Below, one piece after another: positions 19,953 to 31,186 of a DNA stretch of 59,246 nucleotides. Numbering within the stretch: position 1 is the first letter of the stretch; the number at the start of each line of letters is the position of its first letter. The stretch is from Ministeria vibrans ATCC 50519 (Eukaryota; Opisthokonta; Filasterea). The stretch spans positions 1 to 59,246 of the forward strand of contig CALSCP010001725.1 of NCBI GenBank assembly GCA_943704425.1, read 5' to 3'. Made by a program: the position numbers and the translations under genes. Under the pieces are notes generated by a model, which had not been told where the DNA came from, ran no database searches, and saw nothing but the letters and a program-made list of their open reading frames with translations.

Positions 19953-21184
19953 AACAGACATTGTCACAGCGCGTGTGTTTGTGTGTTTTACCGCCTTTCT
20001 GTCCGGTCCGCACACACATGTAGCACTTGAAGAATGCAAAGTTGTCAATGGGCGATGGGCCCCAGGTGCGCTGGCGCGTCACTGTGTCTTTCGCTCCATG
20101 CCCATACATCTGCCAAATTACGAGATTTCAAACGAAATTTATAGAGTGAATACACCACTGAGAAGCGCCTCTTTGTATCTTCTACCTTGGCCAACTCGTC
20201 GTTGATGGCATCCTTCTTAAAAGGGATTCGCCGAATGGCCTGACCCGACTCTTGATAGCCATCATTCTACATACAAACAAAGACGTATAATAATAATAAT
20301 TTGACTCAATTCAGTGAGAGGGCGTGGGCTTCAGGCGTCGTATCGTACCTTGCCCTCAACGACACAAGGAATACTCCACCGACCGGTCGCATCGAGTTCA
20401 AAGGGCACTTTGCGCACCGACTCAATGTGTATTTCGTGTCGCCAGGGCTTGTCAGCACGACAGTCGTAGTCGTAGCAGAGCACGGGCGGGTCGCTCTTGG
20501 TGCCCCCAAACACACTTGTGTCTTCAACCACAGCCCCTGATACGCGGTATGCTCGCTCGTCAAACACTATCGCCAGCTGTCCAAAGTCTCGCCTATCAAA
20601 CGCGCCGTGTGACGACAGCAGACCATCCTTTGTGTGGCTCACCGAAAGGCCTGCACGTTTGCCTTCACCCCCTCGTCCTGTTGATGCGTGTTCTCCACAA
20701 ACACGGCCGTTCGGCTTTCAAATCGCCCCTTTTTCAACTCGTGAACACGCGTGGGGCCCTGCTTCTTCTTGCTGCGCACAGAGGTGAAAAGAAGAAAAGC
20801 GTTCAGAGTGTGACACAACCGCAAGAAACACAAATCGTACGTTTCCCCCTCATCGACTGTCTCCCAGCGAGCAAGCGAGGCATACTTCAAGGGAGAGATC
20901 TTATGGTACACGTGAAACGCATGATCAAGCTTCTCTTGCCACCCAAACGCTTTCTGCGGTGTTCAAGTTCATCGACAAGGTAATAATAATTATAATAATT
21001 ATAGATCGCTTATACTTACCGCAATCACAAGGTGCAGTTCATACATGGACATCTCACTGGGCACATCAATGACACGTACGCAGTCATTCTTCAGAGCAAT
21101 GCGGAGTCGATGCACTGATATCTAGAAGAGACAGTGTCACAGCAAAAAGGTTCCAGATAGTGAGATGACCTTCTTCGTTGCCAT
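19524..21184 (-). CDS. Plasmid pRiA4b ORF-3-like domain protein with C-terminal Cys-rich segment
   Basis: Nine exons: 21170-21184, 21020-21121, 20841-20953, 20643-20771, 20349-20592, 20186-20266, 19992-20109, 19705-19865, 19524-19625; 354 residues in phase throughout. The N-terminal part follows the pRiA4b ORF-3 fold: VHRLRIALKNDCVRVIDVP, MSMYELHLVIAKAFGWQ, DHAFHV; then CYDYDCRADKPWRHEIHIE and PCVVEGKNDGYQE, corresponding to the family's YxYDFGDxWxHxI and PxCxxGxxxxPxxxGGxxGY signature. The end has two Cys pairs (CYMCVRTGQKGG, CEGDPKGFAYC with His), possibly zinc-binding, and an acidic Gly/Ser tail. In bacteria the domain is found on plasmids and with insertion elements; its biochemical role is not known to me. 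The first exon is five codons. Confidence 0.7.
19903..19950. repeat. (TTA)n microsatellite in intron
   Basis: About 16 TTA/ATT units within the intron between exons 7 and 8 of the pRiA4b-type gene. Confidence 0.95.
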
Positions 21185-21343
21185 GCCTCAAAACAGTTAG
21201 TGCGAAACAATGTACAGAATTCACAAACAATATTCCTTCGTCGGGAATGTTAGATGAATAGAAAATAAAAAAAAATGTTTTTTGATAAATTTTTAAATGA
21301 TGATCATTTACTTTTTCTACACTGTACAGAATCAAATAATATA

Positions 21344-23845
21344 TCAAAACCCACCACCAAACTTGGGCATGCCAGGCTGGTTGTGCATCCAGTCGACGGA
21401 GCGCTTCTTCTGGCGCTTGGAAATGTGTCGCATCTGACGACGCACGCGCGACGGGTCAAGCACAGCCTTGTGACGATGAAGGCGCTTCGGCGCGGGAGGC
21501 GCAGCCTTGAGCATCATGCCTCGCAGCCGGCGCCACAGATCCACATCGTCAATGTCAATGCAGCGCTCCTTGATCATGCGAATGGTCAGCGCCGCTCGCG
21601 GTGGCATCCCTTTGGCACACATAAAGCGCACAACTTTCTCCACTTCCTTCAGATGGTGTGACTGGGCAGCCAGTGTCACATAGTGATTGCACAAAATGAA
21701 GTCCGTCTACACCAAAATAAACCCAGTCAATTTTTTTCTCTCTCAGGTCTCGCTCCACTATACCTCTAAGTCAAGATAAGGTGTGTGGCTGGTGCGCAAC
21801 TGGCGATCGTCATCCTGATACACACCAAAGGAGGCTCGGCGCTCGGCTTTCTCGGCGACCTTGGACGTCAGGCGCTCGCCCAGGTTCACCTTGGCGGCGT
21901 GCTCGTGTTCTTCGCGCACCCCTCTCGTCTGCTTGGGCACATGCGGGTAGAGTGGGTCGCTCGGGTCAACCTCAGGCAGCTCCACCAGCGCCCGCTCACC
22001 GCCATCCGTTGCCACCAGCACATCGCGCCACACGCGCAGCCCATTGCGCCAGTCTACCGCACGCGCACACATCCCCATCAGAAACCGCATTGTCTGTCCA
22101 TTCGCAATCACTCCTCGCCGTTCAAACTCCTCCGAGTACACCCGCATCGCTCCCTCAATGTCCCCCACGTTCCCCAGTGCCGAGATGAGCGCATTCAGCG
22201 CAACCGGCGCCACCGCAATCCCCTGCGCATCCATCTCCCCTATCCGCTTTTCGACTTTGTTCAACAGCTCCCGTGCAGTCGCCACTTGGCCCTTCATATC
22301 CACCTGCAAACCAAAATGATAGAGTAAAAAGTACAAAAATGAGTAAGAATCCCAATCCTATTTGCCTTGCAAGTGTACGGGTTCTGCATCGCTGATAAAG
22401 GGCAGGTACTCTCGTTGGGGTTTGAGCTGCGGCTCAACTTTGTCTCGCACGTCAATGGGAACATAGCTGCGCGTGTACGCACGCAACAATGCATTAAACA
22501 TGCGCTGGTCAGGAGGAGTGCTATGAAAAGTAACGGAATAAGTACGCGAAGGTTACATATTCGACGCCTACGTCTTGGTGGCGAGTTCAAAGACGCGATC
22601 CGCTGCGACAATGTCTGAGACAGTGCTACACGAGAGTAACAACTCGACGTAGTGGTGCTTGTTTAAGGCCATGCCGTCCGTTTGCATCTCGTGCGCCAGA
22701 CGGAATGCATACTGAAAGTGATCCGGTCTGAAGAAAAAAGCAACAACAGTGAGATTAGACAACAGCCCCACTCTGTTATACATACAAAAACTCAATCGTA
22801 CCTTCGAGCACAGGCGGCGAGGAGACCGCCAAAGGCATGCGGGTCCATCTTGACGAGACCGCGCGTCGAGTTGAACAGCTTGATGGCGCGTTCGGGCTCT
22901 TGGGCGCGTGCACAGGCGTGCAACAACACTGTCACTGTGACGACGTCGGGTGCAATATCCATACGGAGACTCTCAAAGTACGTGGTCCACGCCAAGTTGA
23001 TGTGTCCCTCCTTGGCGAGGCCATTCACAATCGCCGTGAAACATGGCGCGGTGGGACGCAGCGACGCAAACTCGCGGTTCTTTGCCATGCGCATGAGTAG
23101 TTTGTGGCCGGCAACGGACTCCTCGCACTTGGCATACGTGTTCAAGAGGGCGCCATACACCTCAATAGTGCCCATCTCGCCGTATCGTCGCATCTCGCGC
23201 ACCGCTGTGAGTGCCGACATCAGATCACGCCGCACACCATAAAGCGCCACGAGAGCCGTCGTGAGTTTTGCCGTGGGCACACCTCCGTGGATCTCGGTGT
23301 ACTCTTTGAGGACTTGGTTGCACTCGTCGTCGTTGCGATAGGGCGACTCGGTGTGCTTGCGCAAGAACACCACGACGTAGTTCTCTTTCCACTTGTCGAT
23401 GCCGCTTTCGTTCACGCCAAAGTACTCGTCCATTTTAGGAGGCAATATGAGTTCGGCGGGCACGTGCGACACCTCCAGCTTCTCGGGTGCCTCCAGCATG
23501 ATGCGCTCGTACAAGTCAGTGTACTCAAGATCGCTCAGAATGAGACCGCGCGATCGCTTGCCCGCCTCCACCTCAAGCGGATTTCTGCTAGGATCTAGCA
23601 AGGCCAAACGCCTCGCATTCGCCTCTTGTACTTCCTGTGACAGAAGCTCCTGAGGAAACGCGAAAAAGTAGAAAACGTGAGCAACACTCGAAATTATTCG
23701 CACGGCGTACCATTGGTCTTGGCCTCGGACGACTGTCATAAGAACGAGACAACTTCGGTGGCGAACGTCGCGGCAACGGAGCCAACGACGAGTGGGCCCA
23801 GCGCACAGTGCGAATGAGAAGACGACGATCACAACGAAGAAACAT
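21344..23845 (-). CDS. Pentatricopeptide-repeat protein, probably mitochondrial
   Basis: Six exons: 23711-23845, 22802-23649, 22572-22727, 22379-22520, 21764-22303, 21344-21706; 727 residues. The first exon is a clear mitochondrial presequence: Arg-rich, without acidic residues until its end (MFLRCDRRLLIRTVRWAHSS). Helical-hairpin PPR units follow, for example IEVYGALLNTYAKCEESVAGHKLL, TAPCFTAIVNGLAKEGHINLAW, VVTVTVLLHACARAQEPERAIKLF and VALNALISALGNVGDIEGAMRVY. PPR proteins bind organelle RNA, so a role in mitochondrial RNA processing or translation is likely. It shares a 161-bp divergent promoter region with TOP3A, which also has a mitochondrial leader. Confidence 0.85.
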
Positions 23846-24006
23846 GGAGAATTAATTTCAACCCACGGTTCGCTGTGTCGTTCGATACAATCCAGTGATG
23901 CACAATGGAGTCACACCGAAAGGACAACAGTCGCCAAAATTTGAATAATTGGTTGAGATTAGATCGATGAACTTTCAATATCAACGTAAAGCTAAAAGCA
24001 ATCTTT
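23846..24006. promoter_or_regulatory. Divergent spacer, PPR protein and TOP3A
   Basis: 161 bp between start codons of two genes that both have mitochondrial presequences. Rich in ATT/AAT strings with a GATTAGATCGATGAAC segment near the centre; no known element is identified. Confidence 0.4.
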
Positions 24007-25110
24007 ATGCTCTTTCGCCTCGCTTCTTCCCTCTGCTTACGATCCACCCGGTCATTGTCAGCTGTGACGCGGACTCCCAAAATGGCGGGAAGAGCAGAAT
24101 TTGTACTCAACGTCGCTGAAAAGCCCAGTGTTGCCAAAGGCATCAGCAACATCCTTGCCGGCGGCCATGCGCAGTCGGTACGCATCTAGCATCATTGTGT
24201 CTTGCGTGTGTACCATGTGTCGTCCGTCAAATGCGTCGTCATGAACACATTTTTAAACAAGTCGCAAACAGGTTTTTTTTTTTGTGAAACATTTTCTCAC
24301 TCTCCGCTTGTAGCGCAAGGGTCATTCCAAATACAACCTCATCTACAACTTTCAAATGACACTTGAGAACAAGCCTTGCGACATGGCATTCACCTCGGTG
24401 TCGGGCCATTTGAAGGTATGCTCAACGGATCCCACATCTGTGTCTCACTGTCCTAACCCCCACCACCACCGCCTTGTCCTCGTCCTAAAGGAGCTGAAGT
24501 TTGTCGACCGCTACAAGAGGTGGCAAGGGGTTCATCCGAGCGCGCTGTTCGAAGAGGCCGAGATTGTCAAGCAGGTGGCGCCGGACAAGTTGGCGTTGAA
24601 AACAACGCTGCGAACGGAAGCGCGCCGCGCCACTTGGCTCATCATTTGGACCGATTGTGATCGCGAGGGTGAAAACATTGGCTACGAAATCATTGAAGAG
24701 GTCCTCGCAGTCAAGCCTAATATTCGCGTGAGCCGTGCTCGCTTCAGTGCCGTCACACCCGTGTAAGTTGCCGAAAGCAAGACGTTTCTAGCTTTTTATG
24801 CTTGTTGCAACAACCAACCCCATCATGCATTTCTTTAGTGACATTCGACGTGCGTGTGCCAATCTCGTTGCACCCGATGCTCAACAATCGGCAGCTGTTG
24901 ATGCCCGTCAAGAGCTTGACTTGCGCATTGGCGCTGCCTTTACACGCTTCCAGACGCTGCTCTTGCAAAAGAGCTTCCCTGAGCTTGACAAGAACATCAT
25001 CAGCTATGGTCCCTGTCAGTTTCCCACTCTTGGCTTTATTGTTGATCGATACCGTCGCATTCGTGAGTTTGTCAGCGAGGACTTTTGGAAACTCGCTGTT
25101 GTCCACGAGC

Positions 25111-25141
<31 letters not shown>

Positions 25142-27953
25142 CCGAGAGGTGGAGGGAGCCTCTCGCTCGATTGCAAACTTTTCGTGGCGTCGTGTGCAAT
25201 TGTTTGATGAGGCACTCTGCACAACCCTTCATGAGATGTGTATGGAGAGCGGCGAGGCACTTGTGACGGCGGTGACAAGCAAGCCGCGCAGCAAGTGGCG
25301 TCCCAACCCCATGTCGACGGTGACACTTCAAAAGTTGGCGTCGCGCAAGTTGCGCATGCCGTCGCACCGCACCATGGAGGTTGCCGAGAAGCTGTACAAC
25401 CAAGGGTACGTGTCGTATCCGCGCACAGAGACGGAGCTCTTTGAGCCGACCATTGATCTGGCAGGCTTGGTGCAGCGACAGACACACGACCCGCGCTGGG
25501 GCGCGTTTGCTCAGGGCATTTTGGGCGGACGTGGACCGACGCCGCGTCAGGGCAAGAACAACGACAAGGCCCATCCACCGATTCACCCGACAAAAGCGGA
25601 CGGGGGCGCTCTTGAGAACGACGAACGTCGCCTCTACGAGATGATTACGCGGCACTTTTTGGCCACGTGCAGCGACGACGCGCGAGGCCAGGGTACCACT
25701 GTCGAGATTGATATTGCTGGCGAAGCCTTTACCGCGTCTGGTCTCATCATTACCGAGCGCAACTACCTCGATGTCTACCCCTACGATGCGTGGAGCGACA
25801 CGACACTGCCACACTACGAACGAGGTCAGCGATTCCGTCCAACAGCGATCAACATGACGGCGGGCGCCACGTCGCCGCCGTCGCTCCTCGCCGAAGCCGA
25901 CCTCATCTCGCTCATGGACCAACACGGCATTGGCACGGACGCCACCATGCACGAACACATTAAAAAGGTCCAGGAGCGCGAGTACGTCGAGCTAGTTGCC
26001 AACCACTTTCAGCCAACCACTCTGGGCATTGCGCTTGTCGAGGCTTACGACCGCATGGGCTACGACATGAGCAAGCCCTACATGCGCGCTCACATGGAAG
26101 CTCAACTGGCCCTCATTTGCGCGGGCACTCTCACTCGCGAAGCTCTTGTCGTGGAAATTGCTCAGCTTTACCACAACGTGTTTCGCGGCTCACTGCAGCG
26201 CACAGCTACCATCAATGCCGTCTTTGCGCAGTACTTTCAGCCGGCGCCCGGTCTTAACATTGACGCAAACCTTGCCCGCGGTGGGGGGGGTGATGGTGGA
26301 GGAGGAGGAGGAGGAGGAGGAGCGGGGGAAGCACTGATTGCAGAGGAGAATCCCTTAGGTCTGACGATTGTGGAGCGCAAGACAATGGGGCCGTGCAAGT
26401 GTGGTAAAAAGGGCGAGATGGGGCTGCGTTCCACGCGTGAAGGTGGTCACTTGATCAGTTGCTCGCAGTACCCGGCATGTCGACGTGCATTTTTCATGGA
26501 CACCAAAGGTACCGAAAGCATTGACGTCGCCCCCAACGCTGCCTCCTGCTCGACGTGTGGTCTCAAGATGCTAACCGTCAAATTCAAGAAGGATTCTGCC
26601 CCCCCTGGTATGCAGAATCTCACCGCTTGCATTGCTGGCTGCGGCCACAACGATATGCTTGCCGAGCTGCTCAGTGTCAAGTACAACGCGGGTGGGAGCA
26701 AACAGTCATCGGCATCGTTGTCATCATCATCATCAGCTTCCACACCCAAACCCTCGGCGGCAGCGGCAGCAGCAGCAGCGCCATTATCTGGTTCTGTCGC
26801 AGCCGTGTCGCCTTTCGCCACGTCAGCGTCGAGTGAGCCTCCTCGCAAAGTACAGCGCCACAACCATGATGCGGGCACGGAGATGCGGAGTTGCTCGTGC
26901 GGCACTCCCGCCAAATTGATGACTAGTGGCGAGAACGCCAAGAACAGTGGTCGCCAGTTTTTTACCTGCCCGTCGCGCCAGTGCAAGTTTTTCGAGTGGG
27001 CCGACGAACCCCCGCGAAATCGTACGTCTGCCGCCGTTGCCACCACCCCATACGCGGCCACATCTTCCTCGTCGACCGGACCTTACGCAGCGATAACGGC
27101 GACAGCTACGACGACGACGACGGACGAGAACGTCGTCCGTTGTAGCTGTGGGCAGCCGAGTGTGTTGCGCACGGTTGTGAAGGAATCAGTGAATAAGGGT
27201 CGACAGTTTCACGGGTGCGAGACACGCAATTGTGAATTTTTTGAGTGGGCCGATGTCGGTGGTGGTGGTGGAGGAGGAGGAGGCAGAGGAGGATTTAGTG
27301 GCGGCCATGGAGATTTTGGAGGGAACGGACTCTTTGGTGGAATGGCGACCGGCCAAGAGAACTCGGACACACCATTGTGCAGTTGCGAGTTGCGTACCAC
27401 TGTGCGCACATCGTCGAAGGAGAACTCCAGAGGAAAGCAGTTCTTTGTGTGCAGCAAGCCCCGTGGGTCTGGCTGCGACTTTTTCCTGTGGCTCGATCCG
27501 TCTCCTTCCGATGGCGGCGGCGGAGGAGGAGGAGGAGGAGGAGGAGGGTTTAGCGGCGGTGGTGGGGTTGGCAAGGGCAAGCGCGGAGGAAGAGGAGGCA
27601 GCCGTGGTGGAGGCGGTGGCGCTCGAGGCGGAGGTGGAGGAAGTAGTGGCAGTGGCAGTGGACTGTCATGTTTTAAGTGTGGTGAGGCAGGACACTTTGC
27701 CAATGCTTGTCCCAAAGGTAGTAGTGGAGGAGGAGGAGGAGGAGGGAGCTGGGGTGGATCAGCGGGCGGAGGACAAAAGTGTTTCAAGTGTGGCGAGTCA
27801 GGCCACTTTGCAAACGCATGTACAGGCGCAAAGGGTGGGGGAAGTGGAGGAGGCTTTGGTGTTGAGAAAAAGAAAAGGGCACCACCCAAGTGTGGGATGT
27901 GTTCACAAGTTGGTCACACGAAACGTGCGTGTCCTTTGCTGAAAATGGTGTAA
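24007..27953 (+). CDS. TOP3A: DNA topoisomerase III alpha with GRF and CCHC zinc fingers
   Basis: Four exons, 24007-24177, 24314-24415, 24491-24762 and 24839-27953; 1219 residues. [20 protein letters not shown] and [16 protein letters not shown]. Catalytic core: [29 protein letters not shown], and the active tyrosine (about 375) in [10 protein letters not shown]. The C-terminus has a topo C4 finger (CKCGKKGE...[10 protein letters not shown]), three GRF fingers near [16 protein letters not shown] and CSCELRTT, two CCHC knuckles CFKCGExGHFANAC, and a final [14 protein letters not shown], joined by Gly-rich linkers. A polyQ run lies at 25111-25140. Met1 precedes a mitochondrial-type leader and Met26 (24082) could start a nuclear form, as in animals. 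It decatenates DNA and works with RecQ helicase and RMI1. Confidence 0.95.
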
Positions 27954-28297
27954 GAAGTATATTAAAAAGATTTATTGAAGGAGAAGAAGAAGAAGACAAA
28001 AGTCTCTCGCGGACTGGCTGCCAGTATAAGATCTGTGACAGTCTATCCGTTTACTGGTTGCTTTGCAAGCTTTTTTTGTGTTTCTTTCTCGCAGACAGTG
28101 GTCCCTTATTGTCTCCAATAGAATTAAAATAATAATCATAATACTAATAATTATTATTATGTATAATTATAATAATGTTATCATGTTCGGTTTGTAATTT
28201 TACGATGCATGTGTTAAGCATGCAAAATAGAAAGGCACGCATGGGCCCAGCCCACGATCGGGGAGAGGGGGGTAGACGTCAGGAGGTCAGGCGGGCA
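27954..28297. other. Convergent spacer after TOP3A and thymidine kinase
   Basis: 344 bp between two stop codons. TTAAAAAGATTTATTG just after the TOP3A stop may include its poly(A) signal region. An AT-rich block (28120-28200) with TTATTATTATG follows. No coding potential is seen. Confidence 0.5.
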
Positions 28298-29407
28298 CTA
28301 AGACGGTTTGTCGTAGCAGCTGCGACACAGCGCAACGTACTTGTCGGATGAGCCAATCACAATCTCTTCCGTCTCGGGTCCAATGCGCTTTGAGAAGGCT
28401 GCTTCGCCATAGCATTTCATGCACACTGCACTCAATTTGACGACGTTTTCCGCCAGGGGAATCAATTTCAGAACATCCCCAAACGGCTGAGTAACAAAAC
28501 GAAATAGACGATTAGGGACAAATTGATGAAACATGAAATCGAACCTGTCTGGTGTGTGTCCCGTCCAAAGCCGCCACAATGACCGTCTTGCCAATGCTGG
28601 CCATATAATCGCAAAATTCAACCAAGTCCGGGAACTGTCAAGAGGGAGGAGGAACAACAAGCAGACATGTTTAGCAAAACAGTGCGTCTCGGTTGGTGCG
28701 TCTCAGCGTACAAACTGTCCTTCGTCAATCCCAATGACACAGTACTTTTCGTGCGATAGGTTATCGACCAAAGGTAAGAGGCTTTCGGTAGGAATAGCAG
28801 GAAAAGTTTGCCTGTCGAAGATGAGAGCAGAGAGGAAGTTGATGGGAGGAGGAAGGAGTCGATTGCAAAGGACGAACCTGTCATGACTGGCAACACTCGA
28901 CTCGCTGTACCGATTGTCGCTGTGGTACTTTACCATAGCACACCCACGGAGAGCAACCTGGTGGCGCTTCATCCGCCGCATGAGTTCGGTCCTAAGGATA
29001 TAGCGGATGAGTGCGATTTGTCATGCCTGCGGAGGGACGCTTGAGCGCAGCGTACGTCTTTCCCGAGAACATGGGTCCAAGGATCACCTGCAAAGAGAAC
29101 AGCATGGCCAAGACAAGGGCAGGTGAGTCATCGCTGGAGTGAAGGAAGCAGAGGAACGCCGCGAATGGGAGCGGACGCGAGTGCAGGGGAAGGGACATCG
29201 CACACTGTCATGCACACACAACACTTGTTGGAGCGCATCACGGTCAAGAGAGGAGCATAGACGCATGCGTACCTGAATATGACCCACTCCAGAAGCGGGC
29301 GGCTCCGCAGTGAAGCAGGCGGCGCTGCGGCAGGGCGTGGAGTGTGGAGTGACCCGGAGCGTGTGAGGACTGAGGATACGGCCAATGCTCCGTCTGGCAA
29401 TAAACAT
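28298..29407 (-). CDS. TK1: Thymidine kinase, TK1 type, with mitochondrial-like presequence
   Basis: Six exons: 29273-29407, 29056-29087, 28878-28991, 28712-28811, 28545-28634, 28298-28486; 219 residues. P-loop GPMFSGKTTELMRRM, Walker-B/catalytic region VIGIDEGQFFPDLVEFC, GKTVIVAALDGT, the PFGDVLKLIPLAENVVKL block and two CxxC pairs (CMKC, CRSC) for the structural zinc. This is the tetrameric TK1 family that phosphorylates thymidine. The first exon adds 45 residues with Arg, Ser and no acid before residue 35 (MFIARRSIGRILSPHTLRV), which looks like a mitochondrial targeting peptide; TK1 enzymes are usually cytosolic. The exon 2 P-loop exon is only 32 nt. Confidence 0.93.
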
Positions 29408-29553
29408 ACGCCGCAGCGGGGTTGACGAACGGCGAAAGACGGATAGGAGACGAAATCGAACGTGACAGAGTGAGGAAAGTACAACTATTTATTGATTTTC
29501 GGTCATTGACTCATTGGTGAATGGTGATTGGACTCATTGCCGATTGATTTCTT

Positions 29554-31154
29554 TCATTTTGGAACCCACTCTTTCGAGACAGGCTTGAGAGTAGGCGGAA
29601 CCATCACACGCAAAAGAGAGGGCATCAATTCGACATGGAGAGGGGCAAGATCAACCTTTTCGCCATCCACATCAACAATGCCACGGTCCTAGGAGTGAAT
29701 TGAGTTAGCAAAGAGACACACACATTTGAGTTTGCATTGCTTTACCTCGAGTGGTTCGAGCGAGAATGCCTTGACGCGCATATAATGAATAAACGGCTGG
29801 GTGATTGAATTGCCGTTTTCAAGATCAAGAAACATCGAAATGAGCTGAAGAAGGGAGAGAACGAGAGAGACAGACAGACAGAGAGACGGAGAGACGGAGA
29901 GGAGAAAGAAACAAAGTGATGAGAGAGAGAGAGAGAGAGAGAGGAGAAAGAAACAAAGTGATAGAGGGAAAGGAGAAAAAAACAATAGAGAGAAAAAGTA
30001 CAGTGAGCGAGGGAGAAGGAGAAGAGTAGAATGATGAATACGCGTTTCTTGGTAAGCATGGGGTCGTCGCCATCGGCCCACACGAGGTGAATAGCGCCGT
30101 CGGCATGGCCGGCGTACGGAGCGAGCCACGAGTCGTTGCTGGCCCAGGCGACATTCATGGCGATGATGTGCGCAAAGGGACACTCAACGGTGCGCCATCC
30201 ATCGCGCGTGCGCTCGCTCGATGTGCGCCCGTTCAGGTGCCACTCGGGCCGCATTGAGATTGCTGTGCCGTACGAATCGGCTCTCTCGCGCGTCTCCTCC
30301 GAGGGACCCGCCTGATCACCATCAGCAACATCTGCAGTTGCACTCGCAGCAGTGACTGTCTTGGCGCCCCCTCTCTCGTCCTCATCAACTATATCGCACT
30401 GTGTCAGTCTTTCGTTTCATTTCTCCATCACTTTGTTTCCTCTCTCCCTATCACTTTGATTCTTTCTCTCCCTCTGTCTCTTTTTCCCTCCCCCATCTCT
30501 ATCACTTTGTTTCTCGCTCTCTCTATCACTTTGTTTCTCTCTCTCTATCACTTTGTTTCTCGCTCTCTCTATCACTTTGTTTCTCTCTCTCTCTATCACT
30601 TTGTTTCTCTCTCTCTCTATCACTTTGTTTCTCTCTCTCTCTATCACTTTGTTTCTCTCTCTCTCTATCACTTTGTCTCTCTCTCTCTCACTTTTTTNNN
30701 NNNNNNNNNNNNNNNNNNNNNNNNNNNNNNNNNNNNNNNNNNNNNNNNNNNNNNNNNNNNNNNNNNNNNNNNNNNNNNNNNNNNNNNNNNNNNNNNNNNN
30801 NNNNNNNNNNNNNNNNNNNNNNNNNNNNNNNNNNNNNNNNNNNNNNNNNNNNNNNNNNNNNNNNNNNNNNNNNNNNNNNNNNNNNNNNNNNNNNNNNNNN
30901 NNNNNNNNNNNNNNNNNNNNNNNNNNNNNNNNNNNNNNNNNNNNNNNNNNNNNNNNNNNNNNNNNNNNNNNNNNNNNNNNNNNNNNNNNNNNNNNNNNNN
31001 NNNNNNNNNNNNNNNNNNNNNNNNNNNNNNNNNNNNNNNNNNNNNNNNNNNNNNNNNNNNNNNNNNNNNNNNNNNNNNNNNNNNNNNNNNNNNNNNNNNN
31101 NNCAGCCCCCCCCCCATCCCACTCAATCACGATATACAATAAATAACCCCTTGC

Positions 31155-31186
<32 letters not shown>

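Noticed and set aside
24753-25958. 401-codon antisense open frame over TOP3A
   Set aside because: It is opposite the highly conserved catalytic exon of TOP3A, is rich in Arg/His/Leu and has no recognised domain; a shadow of GC-biased third positions.
26447-27889. Pro/Ala-rich antisense frames over the TOP3A tail
   Set aside because: They mirror the Gly-rich linkers on the sense strand and have no independent support.
30420-30697. CRISPR-like array because of regular spacing of a constant unit
   Set aside because: The 'spacers' are only CT repeats, not unique sequences, and the genome is eukaryotic.
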